Assembly (NCBI GenBank): GCA_017792445.1
Contig: CP051232.1
Span: forward strand, 1,116,001 to 1,180,000
Reading direction: 5' to 3'
Length of the DNA: 64,000 nucleotides
From: Maritimibacter sp.
Lineage (GTDB): Bacteria; Pseudomonadota; Alphaproteobacteria; Rhodobacterales; Rhodobacteraceae
The position numbers were made by a program, and so were the translations under genes. This document shows, in pieces, positions 26,760 through 34,730 of this stretch. The first letter of the stretch is position 1. The number at the start of each line of letters is the position of its first letter. The notes beneath the pieces are model-generated. The model saw nothing but the letters and a program-made list of their open reading frames with translations, made no database searches and was not told the DNA's origin.

Positions 26760-27084
26760 TGGTGCATCCTCCAGTTCGTTCGTGTGTTGCAACACCAACG
26801 GTGCTGGCCGCGCCGGGTTCCCCACGGCTTCCATCGCGGCGGCATGTCGCCGAATGCGGGCGTGCCTTTCGAGAGGTGAATTTCAGCGCGTCCCAAGCAA
26901 TGCGGGCGCCCTTCTTGCCCGGCCGAATTACGAGCCGATCCCGCTGCCCCAAGGCCCGCGATGTCCTGGTCCAGCGACAGCGATGTTTCGGACTGAAAGA
27001 CCCCGTGATCAAGAAAACCTGAACGAATCTGCCGGTGTCGCGTTGGGCACCCAACGTAACGATACCGAGAGGAGATACCTTCAG
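26760..27084. other. Intergenic region between small basic protein gene and DWA peptide 2
   Basis: No supported gene was seen. Frames open on both strands through this GC-rich stretch have no family-like sequence. The region holds a CGGCG/CGCCG hairpin near 26839-26854 and the perfect hairpin at 27041-27056 just before the ribosome site of peptide 2. Divergent promoters are expected. Confidence 0.5.
27041..27056. promoter_or_regulatory. Perfect palindrome upstream of DWA peptide 2
   Basis: CGTTGGG-CA-CCCAACG is a 7-bp perfect inverted repeat with a 2-nt centre, ending 13 nt before the AGGAG ribosome site of the 32-residue peptide gene. It may be an operator or a 5'-leader hairpin. Confidence 0.5.
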
Positions 27085-27183
27085 ATGGCCGACCGCGCCC
27101 CGAAACCCGAACCGGTGAAAGCCCCCAGCCGCCCGCGTCCCCGCCCGATCCCGTTCCGCTTCACGGACTGGGCCGCCATCTGA
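27085..27183 (+). CDS. 32-residue Pro/Arg-rich peptide ending in F-x-DWA-x-I (paralogue 2)
   Basis: The ATG is preceded by GAGGAG about 10 nt upstream. Residues 7-14 are K-P-E-P-V-K-A-P, the middle is an R-P repeat, and the end is FRFTDWAAI. The match with the 30-residue peptide at 26421-26513 (same K-P-x-P-x-K-A-P positions and the F-x-DWA-x-I end) indicates duplication. The conserved hydrophobic/acidic tail suggests a binding motif displayed at the C-terminus after a flexible cationic arm, which is inference. Confidence 0.65.
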   Translation: MADRAPKPEPVKAPSRPRPRPIPFRFTDWAAI

Positions 27184-27344
27184 AGCAAGCAGCAGGTTTA
27201 TCGTACCAAGCAAGTTAACAAACTCCTTGGAAACGCCGCCACTCCGGCGGGATGTGCCACAATCTGGCCCTGTATTGCGCCAAAGTTCGGCCCCGATCGC
27301 GGGTAACCTTGGGGCAATTCATGCATCCAGCACAGGAAGCGGCA

Positions 27345-27716
27345 ATGGCACGCCTGTTAAGACCATTCAGCATCCTTCCCGCCCGCGTGGCTCAGGAATA
27401 TCGCCGGTCCTCGGCGGTGGTCAGCTTCAACCACGACGGGCTCGAAGTCGCCCGGGTTCGGAACCGAAGCCGCTATCTGCCGCTGTGGCACGTGATCTTC
27501 TTCATCTATTTCGCGATGCTCATGCGCCTTGTCGTGGCAGCCGATATCGGCACAGCCAGCTACGAGGCGCGGATGGAGGAGATGCGCAACGGTCATGCGC
27601 TGGAACGTGTCGCGGCACGGGTGATGCACATGGACCCGGTCTCGCGCCAGTTGGCGGTGCAGATCCGCGCCGGGCTGACCTATCTGAACCAGCGCATTCT
27701 CGACCGCCGCGTCTGA
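27345..27716 (+). CDS. Small membrane protein of unknown function (123 aa)
   Basis: The protein has a basic N-terminal half (MARLLRPFSILPARVAQEYRRS, then SFNHDGLEVARVRNRSR), one membrane helix (LPLWHVIFFIYFAMLMRLVVAADIG, about 47-71) and a helical C-terminal domain (ARMEEMRNGHALERVAARVMHMDP). No named family recognised. The ATG at 27345 has AGGAAG 6 nt upstream; an alternative ATG lies 24 bp upstream. It is convergent with the ParA-like gene. Confidence 0.65.
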   Translation: MARLLRPFSILPARVAQEYRRSSAVVSFNHDGLEVARVRNRSRYLPLWHVIFFIYFAMLMRLVVAADIGTASYEARMEEMRNGHALERVAARVMHMDPVSRQLAVQIRAGLTYLNQRILDRRV

Positions 27717-27725
27717 CCTGACGCC

Positions 27726-28361
27726 TCAGTCGAGCCGACCCGCGATCTCTTCGGCGAGCGCCGCGACTTCCTGCGCGGCAGGACCTGTGCGGCGAAACTC
27801 GCAAGCTGCCTGACCACGGCCCAGCGCCTCGGCATAGGCGACGCGGTTGCCAAGGGCGGCCGTTGCGCGTTCCAGCCCGGCTTCCGCGATTTCCTCGGTG
27901 ATCTTCTCGGTCAGGCGTGCGCGTGGTGGGACGCGGTTCATGACGATCAGAGCGTCGCGGCTTTCGCGTTTGGCCAATTCCACCACGCTTTCGACGGCCC
28001 AAAGGTCCATCTGGCTGGTCGCCACCGGCACCAGCACCAGATCCGCCTCGCGCAGCGCCGGTCGCAGATCGGCGTCGATTTTCGGCGGGGTGTCGATCAG
28101 GACCAGATCATGTTCGCGCCGCAGCTTCTCGCATTCATAGGACACGCCCCAGGCGCTTGCGGTGCCGAACTCGAGCCCCGCTTCGCCATCCATCCGTTCG
28201 CGGCGGGTCATGAACCATCGTCCAAGACTGCCCTGCGGGTCGGTATCAAGCACCGCGACCGTCTTGCCCATCTCGGCAAAGCGGACCGCGAGATTGATGG
28301 CCAGCGTGGTCTTCCCCGCGCCGCCCTTTTGCTGTGCAACCGTCAGTACGTGACCGGACAT
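27726..28361 (-). CDS. ParA/MinD-family ATPase (orphan)
   Basis: This 211-residue protein has the deviant Walker A motif KGGAGKTT near residues 11-18, LDTDPQGSLGRW (switch I region) near 40-51, and the Walker B-like LVLIDTPPKIDADL near 86. ParA-family ATPases position DNA or protein cargo by dimerising on the nucleoid. No ParB-like gene lies next to it, so it more likely belongs to the orphan cargo-positioning class than to chromosome segregation. The start at 28361 is set by the position of the P-loop near the N-terminus. Confidence 0.85.
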   Translation of the reverse strand: MSGHVLTVAQQKGGAGKTTLAINLAVRFAEMGKTVAVLDTDPQGSLGRWFMTRRERMDGEAGLEFGTASAWGVSYECEKLRREHDLVLIDTPPKIDADLRPALREADLVLVPVATSQMDLWAVESVVELAKRESRDALIVMNRVPPRARLTEKITEEIAEAGLERATAALGNRVAYAEALGRGQAACEFRRTGPAAQEVAALAEEIAGRLD

Positions 28362-28515
28362 CGCGTGTCTCCTTTGGCTCAGAAAGGCGCTATTCCGTAG
28401 CGGAATGCAAGGGGAAATGCTGCGCCGCAGCAACCCTTGGACACGAAGGTTTCATTATGTGCGACACGCTGCCGCCCCTAGGCTGCCGCTACGGCACTCA
28501 CAGGGAGAAACGAGT

Positions 28516-29412
28516 ATGTCCGCACCTGCCCGCAAGAAAGCATCCGACTTCGATCCGCGCCTGCTGGAGCTGTTCGACGGATACGTCCACGGCAAGATGA
28601 CGAAACGTGAATTTCTGGCGAACGCGACCAAGTACGCGGCGGCCGGCGTGAGCGCCGCGGCGATTCTGGAAAGCCTTCAGCCGAATTATGCGCTGGCGCA
28701 GCAGGTCGATCCGGACGATCCGGATATCGAGACGATGCGCGTGACCTACGACAGCCCCGACGGCCACGGTCAGATCGAAGGACTGATGGCGAAACCAGCA
28801 GGTCAGGCCGCGCCCTTGGGCGCCGTGCTGGTGGTACACGAGAACCGGGGACTGAACCCGTATATCGAGGACGTTGTGCGCCGGGTCGCGAAGGCGGGGT
28901 ATCTTGCGCTGGGGCCCGACGGGCTGTCGCCCTTGGGCGGCTATCCCGGCACCGACGAGGAAGGCCGCGAGATGCAGCGGACGATGGACGGCGGCAAGCT
29001 GATGGAGGATTTCTTCGCCGGGTTCGAGTTCGTTCGCGACCACGAGGCCAGCAACGGCAAGGCCGGTGCGGTCGGGTTCTGCTATGGCGGCGGCGTGTGC
29101 AACGCGCTTGCCGTGGCCTACCCGGACATGGCGTGCTCGGTCCCGTTCTACGGGCGGCAAGCGGATGCGGCGGACGTACCAATGATCGAGGCGCCGCTGC
29201 TTCTGCACTATGCCGCGCTGGACGAACGGGTGAACGCTGGCTGGCCCGCCTATGAGGCGGCGTTGCAAGAGCACGGCAAGACCTTCACCGCGCATATCTA
29301 CGACGGCGCCAACCACGGGTTTCACAACGACACGACGCCCCGCTACGACGAGGACGCGGCGACCCTGGCGTGGAACCGCACGGTGGGCTTCTTCGACCAG
29401 TACCTGCGCTAG
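28516..29412 (+). CDS. Dienelactone hydrolase family protein, exported
   Basis: This 298-residue protein has an N-terminal Tat-like region (MTKREFLANATKYAAAGVSAAAIL, with KR in place of RR, about residues 28-50). The alpha/beta hydrolase domain carries the DLH nucleophile elbow GFCYGGGVCN (Cys near 196), an acidic residue in HYAALDERVN and His in DGANHGFHND. The family hydrolyses lactones or related esters; the substrate is unknown. A GGGAG site lies 8 nt upstream of the ATG. It is convergent with DUF4198, overlapping the 3' end by 4 bp. Confidence 0.85.
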   Translation: MSAPARKKASDFDPRLLELFDGYVHGKMTKREFLANATKYAAAGVSAAAILESLQPNYALAQQVDPDDPDIETMRVTYDSPDGHGQIEGLMAKPAGQAAPLGAVLVVHENRGLNPYIEDVVRRVAKAGYLALGPDGLSPLGGYPGTDEEGREMQRTMDGGKLMEDFFAGFEFVRDHEASNGKAGAVGFCYGGGVCNALAVAYPDMACSVPFYGRQADAADVPMIEAPLLLHYAALDERVNAGWPAYEAALQEHGKTFTAHIYDGANHGFHNDTTPRYDEDAATLAWNRTVGFFDQYLR

Positions 29413-30212
29413 TCGGGCATCCTAAACGTCAGCGAGGCCCAGAGCGATTCCCAGACGGGATCGCTCCCGGCCTCTGGCTCGATCTCTTGCAGCACGACCG
29501 AATCGACGAGGTATTCGGTGCCCGGAGACACCTCGACGATGGCGACGCCCTCTGCGTCGGTGCGGTACTTGGTGATCGTGAGCGTGTCGTCCGGCGCGCG
29601 GGCGTAGACCTCGACCTGCACATCGGCGCGCGGTTCGCCGTCCAGCAGGACGCGCACCGGCAGGCCATCGGGCAGGTCGTCGGTGTAGGGATTGGCCAGC
29701 GCCACGATCTCGGTCAGCAGGCCGACCTCCTGATCCGCGCCCGCGCCGTCGCCGACCGCGACCAGCGATTTTGCATAGCGGCTGTACCGCTCTTTCACGA
29801 CGTCCTTGGTGAACCCGCGTTCGATGTGCCGGTCCAGGGCCCACGCGACGTCCTTGTGCGTGACGAACAGGCCGAAGGTCTCCCAGTCCTTGTAGGTCAG
29901 CAGGTAGTCCCGCGTCTGGTGGACCACGGTGACCAGCCCGTCCTGCGGCGCGGCGGTCGCCAATGCGGGCCGGTCGCCGATCAGCCCCTCGACCGCGACC
30001 TGTTCGTCGCCAGCCCAAAGCTCGAACCGTTTGAAGTTCTCGGGGATGTAGGCATAGCCCGGCCCCTTGAAATCCTGCCCGACACGAAGCTCGGCTTTGA
30101 TCTTCTCGCCGGGGTCGACCGTATAGTCTTCGGGAGATATCCAGAACTCATGTGCGCCGAGGGGACCGGCCATCAGGGCAAGAACGACGAACAGGGAAGG
30201 TAATAGGCGCAT
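29409..30212 (-). CDS. DUF4198 exported protein (possible nickel/cobalt uptake component)
   Basis: This 267-residue protein has a signal peptide (MRLLPSLFVVLALMAGPLGA) followed by HEFWISPEDYTVDPGEKI, the conserved start of DUF4198 with an N-terminal metal-ligand-like His at the mature end. The C-terminal domain is a beta-sandwich (LPVRVLLDGEPRADVQVEVYARAP...). DUF4198 proteins are often found with metal-uptake genes. The start ATG at 30212-30210 overlaps the ATG of the divergent HupE-like gene on the other strand (see 30211), and an AGAGGAAA ribosome site lies inside that neighbour. Confidence 0.8.
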   Translation of the reverse strand: MRLLPSLFVVLALMAGPLGAHEFWISPEDYTVDPGEKIKAELRVGQDFKGPGYAYIPENFKRFELWAGDEQVAVEGLIGDRPALATAAPQDGLVTVVHQTRDYLLTYKDWETFGLFVTHKDVAWALDRHIERGFTKDVVKERYSRYAKSLVAVGDGAGADQEVGLLTEIVALANPYTDDLPDGLPVRVLLDGEPRADVQVEVYARAPDDTLTITKYRTDAEGVAIVEVSPGTEYLVDSVVLQEIEPEAGSDPVWESLWASLTFRMPD

Positions 30213-31374
30213 GTTTGGTTTCCTCTGCGAGGGCGTGCAAGGCAAGCTGGCACGGTGGCGTTGGCTGTCAACCTTGGTGGTCCTGTCGCTCGCCATCGTG
30301 ATCGGGCGTGGCGCGGCGGCGCACGAGATCCGGCCGGCGATTTCCGACGTTCTGGTCGAGCAGGACCGGGTGCAGGTGTTCCTGTCGCTGACGCTGGAGC
30401 CGATGCTGGCGGGGATCGACCTGGAAGGTCTGGACGACACCGACAACGCGCCCGAGGCGGATCGGTATGACCGCTTCCGCGCCATGGGCCCGGACGAGCT
30501 GGACGCGGCATTCCGCGCGGCCTGGCCGGAACTGAGCGACGGTTTCCTTCTGATGGCCGGGGACACGCCGCTACAGCCCGAGATCCGGAGGCTGGAGATC
30601 CCGGAGGCGGGGGATCTGTCGCTGCCGCGCGATTCGTCGCTGCTGATCGCGGCGGCCCTGCCGAATGACGGATCGGATGTGACGGTGGGCTGGGTCGGCG
30701 CCTACGGCCCGCTGGTGATCCGGCAACGCGAGGGGGGCGATGACGCCTATTCCGCGCTTCTGGAAGGCGGGCAGGTCAGCGTTCCCCTGCCCCGCACAGG
30801 CGCCGCCACCGAAACGGCGGGCGAGGTGTTCTTGCGCTTCATCGTGCAGGGGTTCGAGCACATCATCCCCAAGGGGTTGGACCACATCGTTTTCGTGCTC
30901 GGGCTATTCTTCTTCTCGTTGCAGTTCCGGCCATTGCTGACGCAGGTGACCGCTTTCACTCTGGCGCATACGGTGACGCTGGCGCTGGCGTCGCTGGGGA
31001 TCGTGCGCATCCCGGCGGGGATCGTAGAGCCGCTGATAGCGGCATCTATCGTGTTTGTTGGCGTCGAGAATATCCTTCGCCCACAACTTGGCGTCTGGCG
31101 CACGGCGGTCGTGTTCCTGTTCGGCCTGCTGCACGGGCTGGGCTTCGCCAGCGTGCTGGGCGAACTGGGCGGCGGCGGCAGCAACTTCTTCGCGCGGCTG
31201 ATCGGGTTCAACATCGGGGTGGAACTGGGCCAGCTGACGGTGATCGCGCTGGCGTTCCTGACGGTCGGCTACTGGTTCGGCCGCAAGCCGTGGTACCGGG
31301 CGAGGATCGCGATCCCCGCCTCGGCCCTGATAGCCCTGATCGGCGCGTTTTGGTTCGTGGAACGGGTGGTCTGA
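30211..31374 (+). CDS. HupE/UreJ-type membrane protein
   Basis: This 387-residue protein has an N-terminal signal/anchor (WLSTLVVLSLAIVIGRGAAA, about 17-37) preceding HEIRPAISDVLV, and an extracytoplasmic beta-domain. Six to seven membrane segments follow from ~210, opened by FEHIIPKGLDHIVFVLGLFF and holding the HupE-type FTLAHTVTLAL, LFGLLHGLGFAS and NIGVELGQL motifs. HupE/UreJ proteins are linked to nickel or cobalt uptake. The ATG at 30211 has GGGAAGG 10 nt upstream and shares the CATG with the divergent DUF4198 start. Confidence 0.83.
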   Translation: MFGFLCEGVQGKLARWRWLSTLVVLSLAIVIGRGAAAHEIRPAISDVLVEQDRVQVFLSLTLEPMLAGIDLEGLDDTDNAPEADRYDRFRAMGPDELDAAFRAAWPELSDGFLLMAGDTPLQPEIRRLEIPEAGDLSLPRDSSLLIAAALPNDGSDVTVGWVGAYGPLVIRQREGGDDAYSALLEGGQVSVPLPRTGAATETAGEVFLRFIVQGFEHIIPKGLDHIVFVLGLFFFSLQFRPLLTQVTAFTLAHTVTLALASLGIVRIPAGIVEPLIAASIVFVGVENILRPQLGVWRTAVVFLFGLLHGLGFASVLGELGGGGSNFFARLIGFNIGVELGQLTVIALAFLTVGYWFGRKPWYRARIAIPASALIALIGAFWFVERVV

Positions 31375-31378
31375 GGGG

Positions 31379-32272
31379 TCACATTCCGGGAAACACCAGC
31401 GCGCGATGTATCATCGCGCCGGCCCATGCGCCGTCTCCCACGGCCAGCGAGACCGAGTGCGGCATGCGGGCGAGATCGCCGCAGGCATAGACGCCGGGAA
31501 CGGTGGTTTCCTTCATTGGCGTCGTCACCAGCATCTGCCCCATCGGGTTTTCTTCCACGTCGCAGCCCATGGCCCGCGGCAGGTCCGTGGCGGGGGAGAC
31601 CACCGACGCGGTGAAGAGCCCCGCAAAGGACAGCGTGCTGCCATCGGTCAGCACCACGTCCGCCGCGCCGTCGAGCCTTGCGATGGGGGTTTCCACGAGT
31701 TTCGCGCCGCGTCTGGCAAGCTCGGCGCGGTCCTCGCCGGTCAGCGACAGGGCGCCGTTAGTCAGGAAGGTGGTCGGTCCCCATTCCGGCAGCAGCAGCG
31801 CCTGGTGCAGCGACGCGGGGCCGGTGCCGATTACGCCGATGGCGCCCTGATCCAGCTCGTAGCCGTGGCAGTAGGGACAGTGGAACACGCTTTGGCCCCA
31901 GCGCTCTGAAAGCCCCTCGATCGCGGGCAGCGCGTCCTTCACACCGGTGGCGAACAGCAGCCGCCGCGCCATGTGCCGGCTGCCGTGTTCGTCCGCGACC
32001 GTGAAGGCGTCGAGCGTGCCCTCGGCAGCGGTTGCGGTGCCGTCCAGCCAAGTCAGGGTCGGGTACGCCATCAACTGCGCCCGCGCTTCGGCGGCAATTG
32101 CGGACGGGTCCGCTCCATCCTGTCCGAGGAAGCCATGCGAGTGGCTGGCGAAGCGGTTCCGCCTTTGGCCGGCATCGACGATCAGTACGCTGCGGCGCGC
32201 ACGGAGAAGCTGCAGGGCGGCTGCCATTCCGGCGTAGCTGCCCCCGACGACGATCACGTCGTAGGTCATCAA
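31379..32272 (-). CDS. NAD(P)/FAD-dependent oxidoreductase (thioredoxin reductase-like)
   Basis: This 297-residue flavoprotein has the FAD-binding GGSYAGMAAALQLLRARR near residue 11, a second nucleotide-binding GVIGTGPAS near 150, and a C-terminal GVYACGDLARMPHSVSLAVGDGAWAG. A CPYCHG motif near 135 occupies the position of the redox pair in thioredoxin reductases. The NADP domain is shorter than in TrxB. It follows directly (1 nt) after an Rrf2-type regulator and is probably controlled by it. The electron acceptor is unknown. Confidence 0.85.
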   Translation of the reverse strand: MMTYDVIVVGGSYAGMAAALQLLRARRSVLIVDAGQRRNRFASHSHGFLGQDGADPSAIAAEARAQLMAYPTLTWLDGTATAAEGTLDAFTVADEHGSRHMARRLLFATGVKDALPAIEGLSERWGQSVFHCPYCHGYELDQGAIGVIGTGPASLHQALLLPEWGPTTFLTNGALSLTGEDRAELARRGAKLVETPIARLDGAADVVLTDGSTLSFAGLFTASVVSPATDLPRAMGCDVEENPMGQMLVTTPMKETTVPGVYACGDLARMPHSVSLAVGDGAWAGAMIHRALVFPGM

Positions 32273-32273
32273 G

Positions 32274-32717
32274 TCAGTCCTTCGTCTGTCGCCTTTCCGC
32301 GAAACGCCGCGAGAAGTTCGCGGCCAGATCGGCGAGGGTCACGTTCTGGAAACGGGACAGCAGCAGCGCCTCGGCTTCGGCGAAGGCGTCATCGAGCGCG
32401 GCGTTGACCGCCTGTTCGACAAGGCACTCCGGGGCTTCGGTCTTGTTGCCGATGGCGAAGACCGCCGGTTCGCCCAACGCATCGTGCAGGTCGCGCAGGG
32501 TGATCCGGTTCAGGTCGCCGGTGATCCGCCAGCCCCCGGAATGCCCCCTTTCCGACGACACCATCCCGGCCTTGCGCAAAAGCCCCATGGTCCGGCGCAC
32601 AACGACGGGGTTGGTGCTCATGCAGCAGGCAAGCGCTTCAGATGTCATGGGACCGTCATGGTCGGCCATGTGCAAAAGCGCGTGGAGGACGGAGGAAAGA
32701 CGGCTGTCCCGTTTCAT
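32274..32717 (-). CDS. Rrf2-family transcriptional regulator
   Basis: This 147-residue regulator has the Rrf2 layout: MKRDSRLSSVLHALLHMA, the wHTH segment MTSEALACCMSTNPVVVRRTMGLLRKAGMVSSERGHSGGWRIT (residues ~23-65) and a C-terminal dimer helix. The usual three-cysteine Fe-S cluster region has only one Cys (APECLVEQ), so it is probably not an Fe-S sensor; two adjacent Cys lie in the HTH. A perfect inverted repeat abuts its start (32718-32734) and is a likely autoregulatory operator. Confidence 0.85.
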   Translation of the reverse strand: MKRDSRLSSVLHALLHMADHDGPMTSEALACCMSTNPVVVRRTMGLLRKAGMVSSERGHSGGWRITGDLNRITLRDLHDALGEPAVFAIGNKTEAPECLVEQAVNAALDDAFAEAEALLLSRFQNVTLADLAANFSRRFAERRQTKD

Positions 32718-32734
32718 GTAACTTTGTATGTTAC
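32718..32734. promoter_or_regulatory. Candidate Rrf2 operator GTAAC-N7-GTTAC
   Basis: A 5-bp perfect inverted repeat with a 7-nt spacer lies immediately upstream of the Rrf2-type start codon. Its position at the start codon itself suits repression by the encoded regulator. It would control the regulator and the downstream oxidoreductase as one unit. Confidence 0.5.
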
Positions 32735-32784
32735 GATTCGACCCGGATTGCAAGCCGGGCGCGTATCGGGCGCATTCGACCGGT

Positions 32785-34098
32785 CTACATCGAGTTCGGC
32801 AGGAACAGCACCAGCGACGGGATCAGCACCAGCAGCGCGAGGCGGATGATGTCGACGATCCAGAACGGCGTCACGCCCCGGAAGATCGTCGCGGTCGACA
32901 CGTCTCCGACCACGCCTTTCAGCACGAAGACGTTCAGTCCGACTGGCGGGGTGATCAGCGAGATCTCGGTGACGACCACCACGATGATGCCGAACCACAC
33001 GGGGTCGTAGCCAAGCGAGGTGACCAGCGGGAAGAAGATCGGCACCGTCAGCAGCAGCATCGACAGGCTTTCGAAGACGCAACCGAGCACGACGTAGATC
33101 AGCAGGATCATCAGCATCACCGCCAGCGGCGCGACGCCAAGGCTTTGGACCGCCGTGCGCAGCGCTTCGGGCAGGCCCGCGAGGTTGACGAAGTTCGAGA
33201 AGATCCACGCGCCGATCAGCACTGCGAACAGCGAGGCGGTGGTATGCGCGGCTTCGACCAGCACCTGCACCACGATGCGGAACGACAGCGAGCCGCGCGA
33301 CAGGGCGATCAGGAAGGCGCCCGCGGCCCCCATCCCTGCGGCCTCGGTCGGCGAGAAGGTCAGGTAGACCGGCCAGATATCAAGCGCGCCGTACAGGCCG
33401 CCGATGACGAGGAAGAACAGCAAGAGCACCGCCCAGACGCCGCGCAGGGCGGCAAGGCGATCGGACCAACTGGATTTCTCGCCCGCCGGTCCCGCCTCGG
33501 GGTCGACGGTGATCGTGTATTTCACCGCGACGAGATACAGCAGCACGCCAAGGATGCCGGGCACGACGCCCGCGATGAACAGTTTGCCGATCGAGGTTTC
33601 GGTCAGCAGCCCGTAGATCACGAGGATCACCGACGGCGGGATCAGGATGCCCAGCGTGCCGCCCGCCGCGATAGAGGCCGTCGACAGGCGGTCGTTGTAG
33701 CCATAGCTGCGCATCTGCGGCATCGCGACTTTCGACATGGTGGCCGCCGTCGCCAGCGACGAGCCGCAGATCGCCGAGAACCCGGCGCAGGCGCAGATCG
33801 TCGCCATCGCCAACCCGCCGCGCAGGTGGCCGAGGAAGGCGTAGGATACCTGATACAGTTCACGCGACAGGCCACCGCGCGACACGAACAGGCCCATCAG
33901 GATGAACAGCGGCACCACCGAAAGGCCGTAGTCCTGCGCGGTGTCGATAACCAGCCGGCCCACCATCGAGATCGCTGCGCGGAAGCCGCGTTCGTCCATG
34001 TAGCCGAGAAAGCCCACCAGCCCCATCGCGATGGCGATGGGCATCCGCAGGAAGACGAGAACGAGAACGGCGCCGAGGCCGATGACCGAGGCCAGCAT
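32785..34098 (-). CDS. dctM: TRAP transporter large permease (DctM)
   Basis: This 437-residue membrane protein has a chain of about 12 hydrophobic segments and the DctM signatures GFSAICGSSLATAATMSKVAMPQM and LIPPSVILVIYGLLTETSIGKLFIAGVVPG. It forms the channel of a TRAP importer driven by an ion gradient. It overlaps the small permease gene by 1 bp, which places the two in one operon. Confidence 0.92.
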   Translation of the reverse strand: MLASVIGLGAVLVLVFLRMPIAIAMGLVGFLGYMDERGFRAAISMVGRLVIDTAQDYGLSVVPLFILMGLFVSRGGLSRELYQVSYAFLGHLRGGLAMATICACAGFSAICGSSLATAATMSKVAMPQMRSYGYNDRLSTASIAAGGTLGILIPPSVILVIYGLLTETSIGKLFIAGVVPGILGVLLYLVAVKYTITVDPEAGPAGEKSSWSDRLAALRGVWAVLLLFFLVIGGLYGALDIWPVYLTFSPTEAAGMGAAGAFLIALSRGSLSFRIVVQVLVEAAHTTASLFAVLIGAWIFSNFVNLAGLPEALRTAVQSLGVAPLAVMLMILLIYVVLGCVFESLSMLLLTVPIFFPLVTSLGYDPVWFGIIVVVVTEISLITPPVGLNVFVLKGVVGDVSTATIFRGVTPFWIVDIIRLALLVLIPSLVLFLPNSM

Positions 34099-34625
34099 CA
34101 GTTGGGAACCTTCGTGGGGAAGAACACCCGCGCCACGCCGCGGGCAATCAGCGTCACCGCGGTCAGCGCGGTGAAGGCGGCGATGAACCAGCCGACAAGG
34201 AACTGCGGAAAGCCCATGTATTCGGTCACGTCACCGAATTCGCGAGAGCGTTCGGCAAGGTCCAGCACCCGCATCGCGGGCCAGAACAGCAGGATGCCGC
34301 AAGCAAGGTCGATCAGCACGTCGCGCACCCGCGCCATGCGGCGCGAGAACAGCGGGTCCATCAGGTCGACCACGATGTGCCCGCCGTTCCAAGAGACCGC
34401 GGGCAGCGAGGCGAAGACGATCACCGCAAGAAAGATGCGGGTAAGTTCCGAGGCGTATTCGATGGGATTGTCCAGCGCCGAGCGCAGCAGCACGTCGGCG
34501 AAGGTCATGCACATCAGCGAGAACAGCGCGATGGCCGCGATCCATGTCGGCACCACCGCGATGTAATGCCAGATGTCGGGCTGGCGCAGGGAAAACCCCG
34601 TTGCTCCGTCACCGGTCTCGGCCAT
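34098..34625 (-). CDS. dctQ: TRAP transporter small permease (DctQ)
   Basis: This 175-residue protein has four hydrophobic segments (starting near 24, 65, 105 and 145) and the DctQ-like NGGHIVVDLM motif. It docks with DctM to form the TRAP membrane complex. It lies between the substrate-binding gene (105 bp downstream of its stop) and dctM in the usual P-Q-M order. Confidence 0.9.
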   Translation of the reverse strand: MAETGDGATGFSLRQPDIWHYIAVVPTWIAAIALFSLMCMTFADVLLRSALDNPIEYASELTRIFLAVIVFASLPAVSWNGGHIVVDLMDPLFSRRMARVRDVLIDLACGILLFWPAMRVLDLAERSREFGDVTEYMGFPQFLVGWFIAAFTALTAVTLIARGVARVFFPTKVPN

Positions 34626-34730
34626 TGCGTCCCCCTCCTGTCACCTGACCGCCCCCTAGGTCGCCGCCCGGCCTCTGCGGGCCAGAGCGGTCCGAACCGG
34701 CGGACCCGTCGGGGCCCGCCAGCGCGATGG

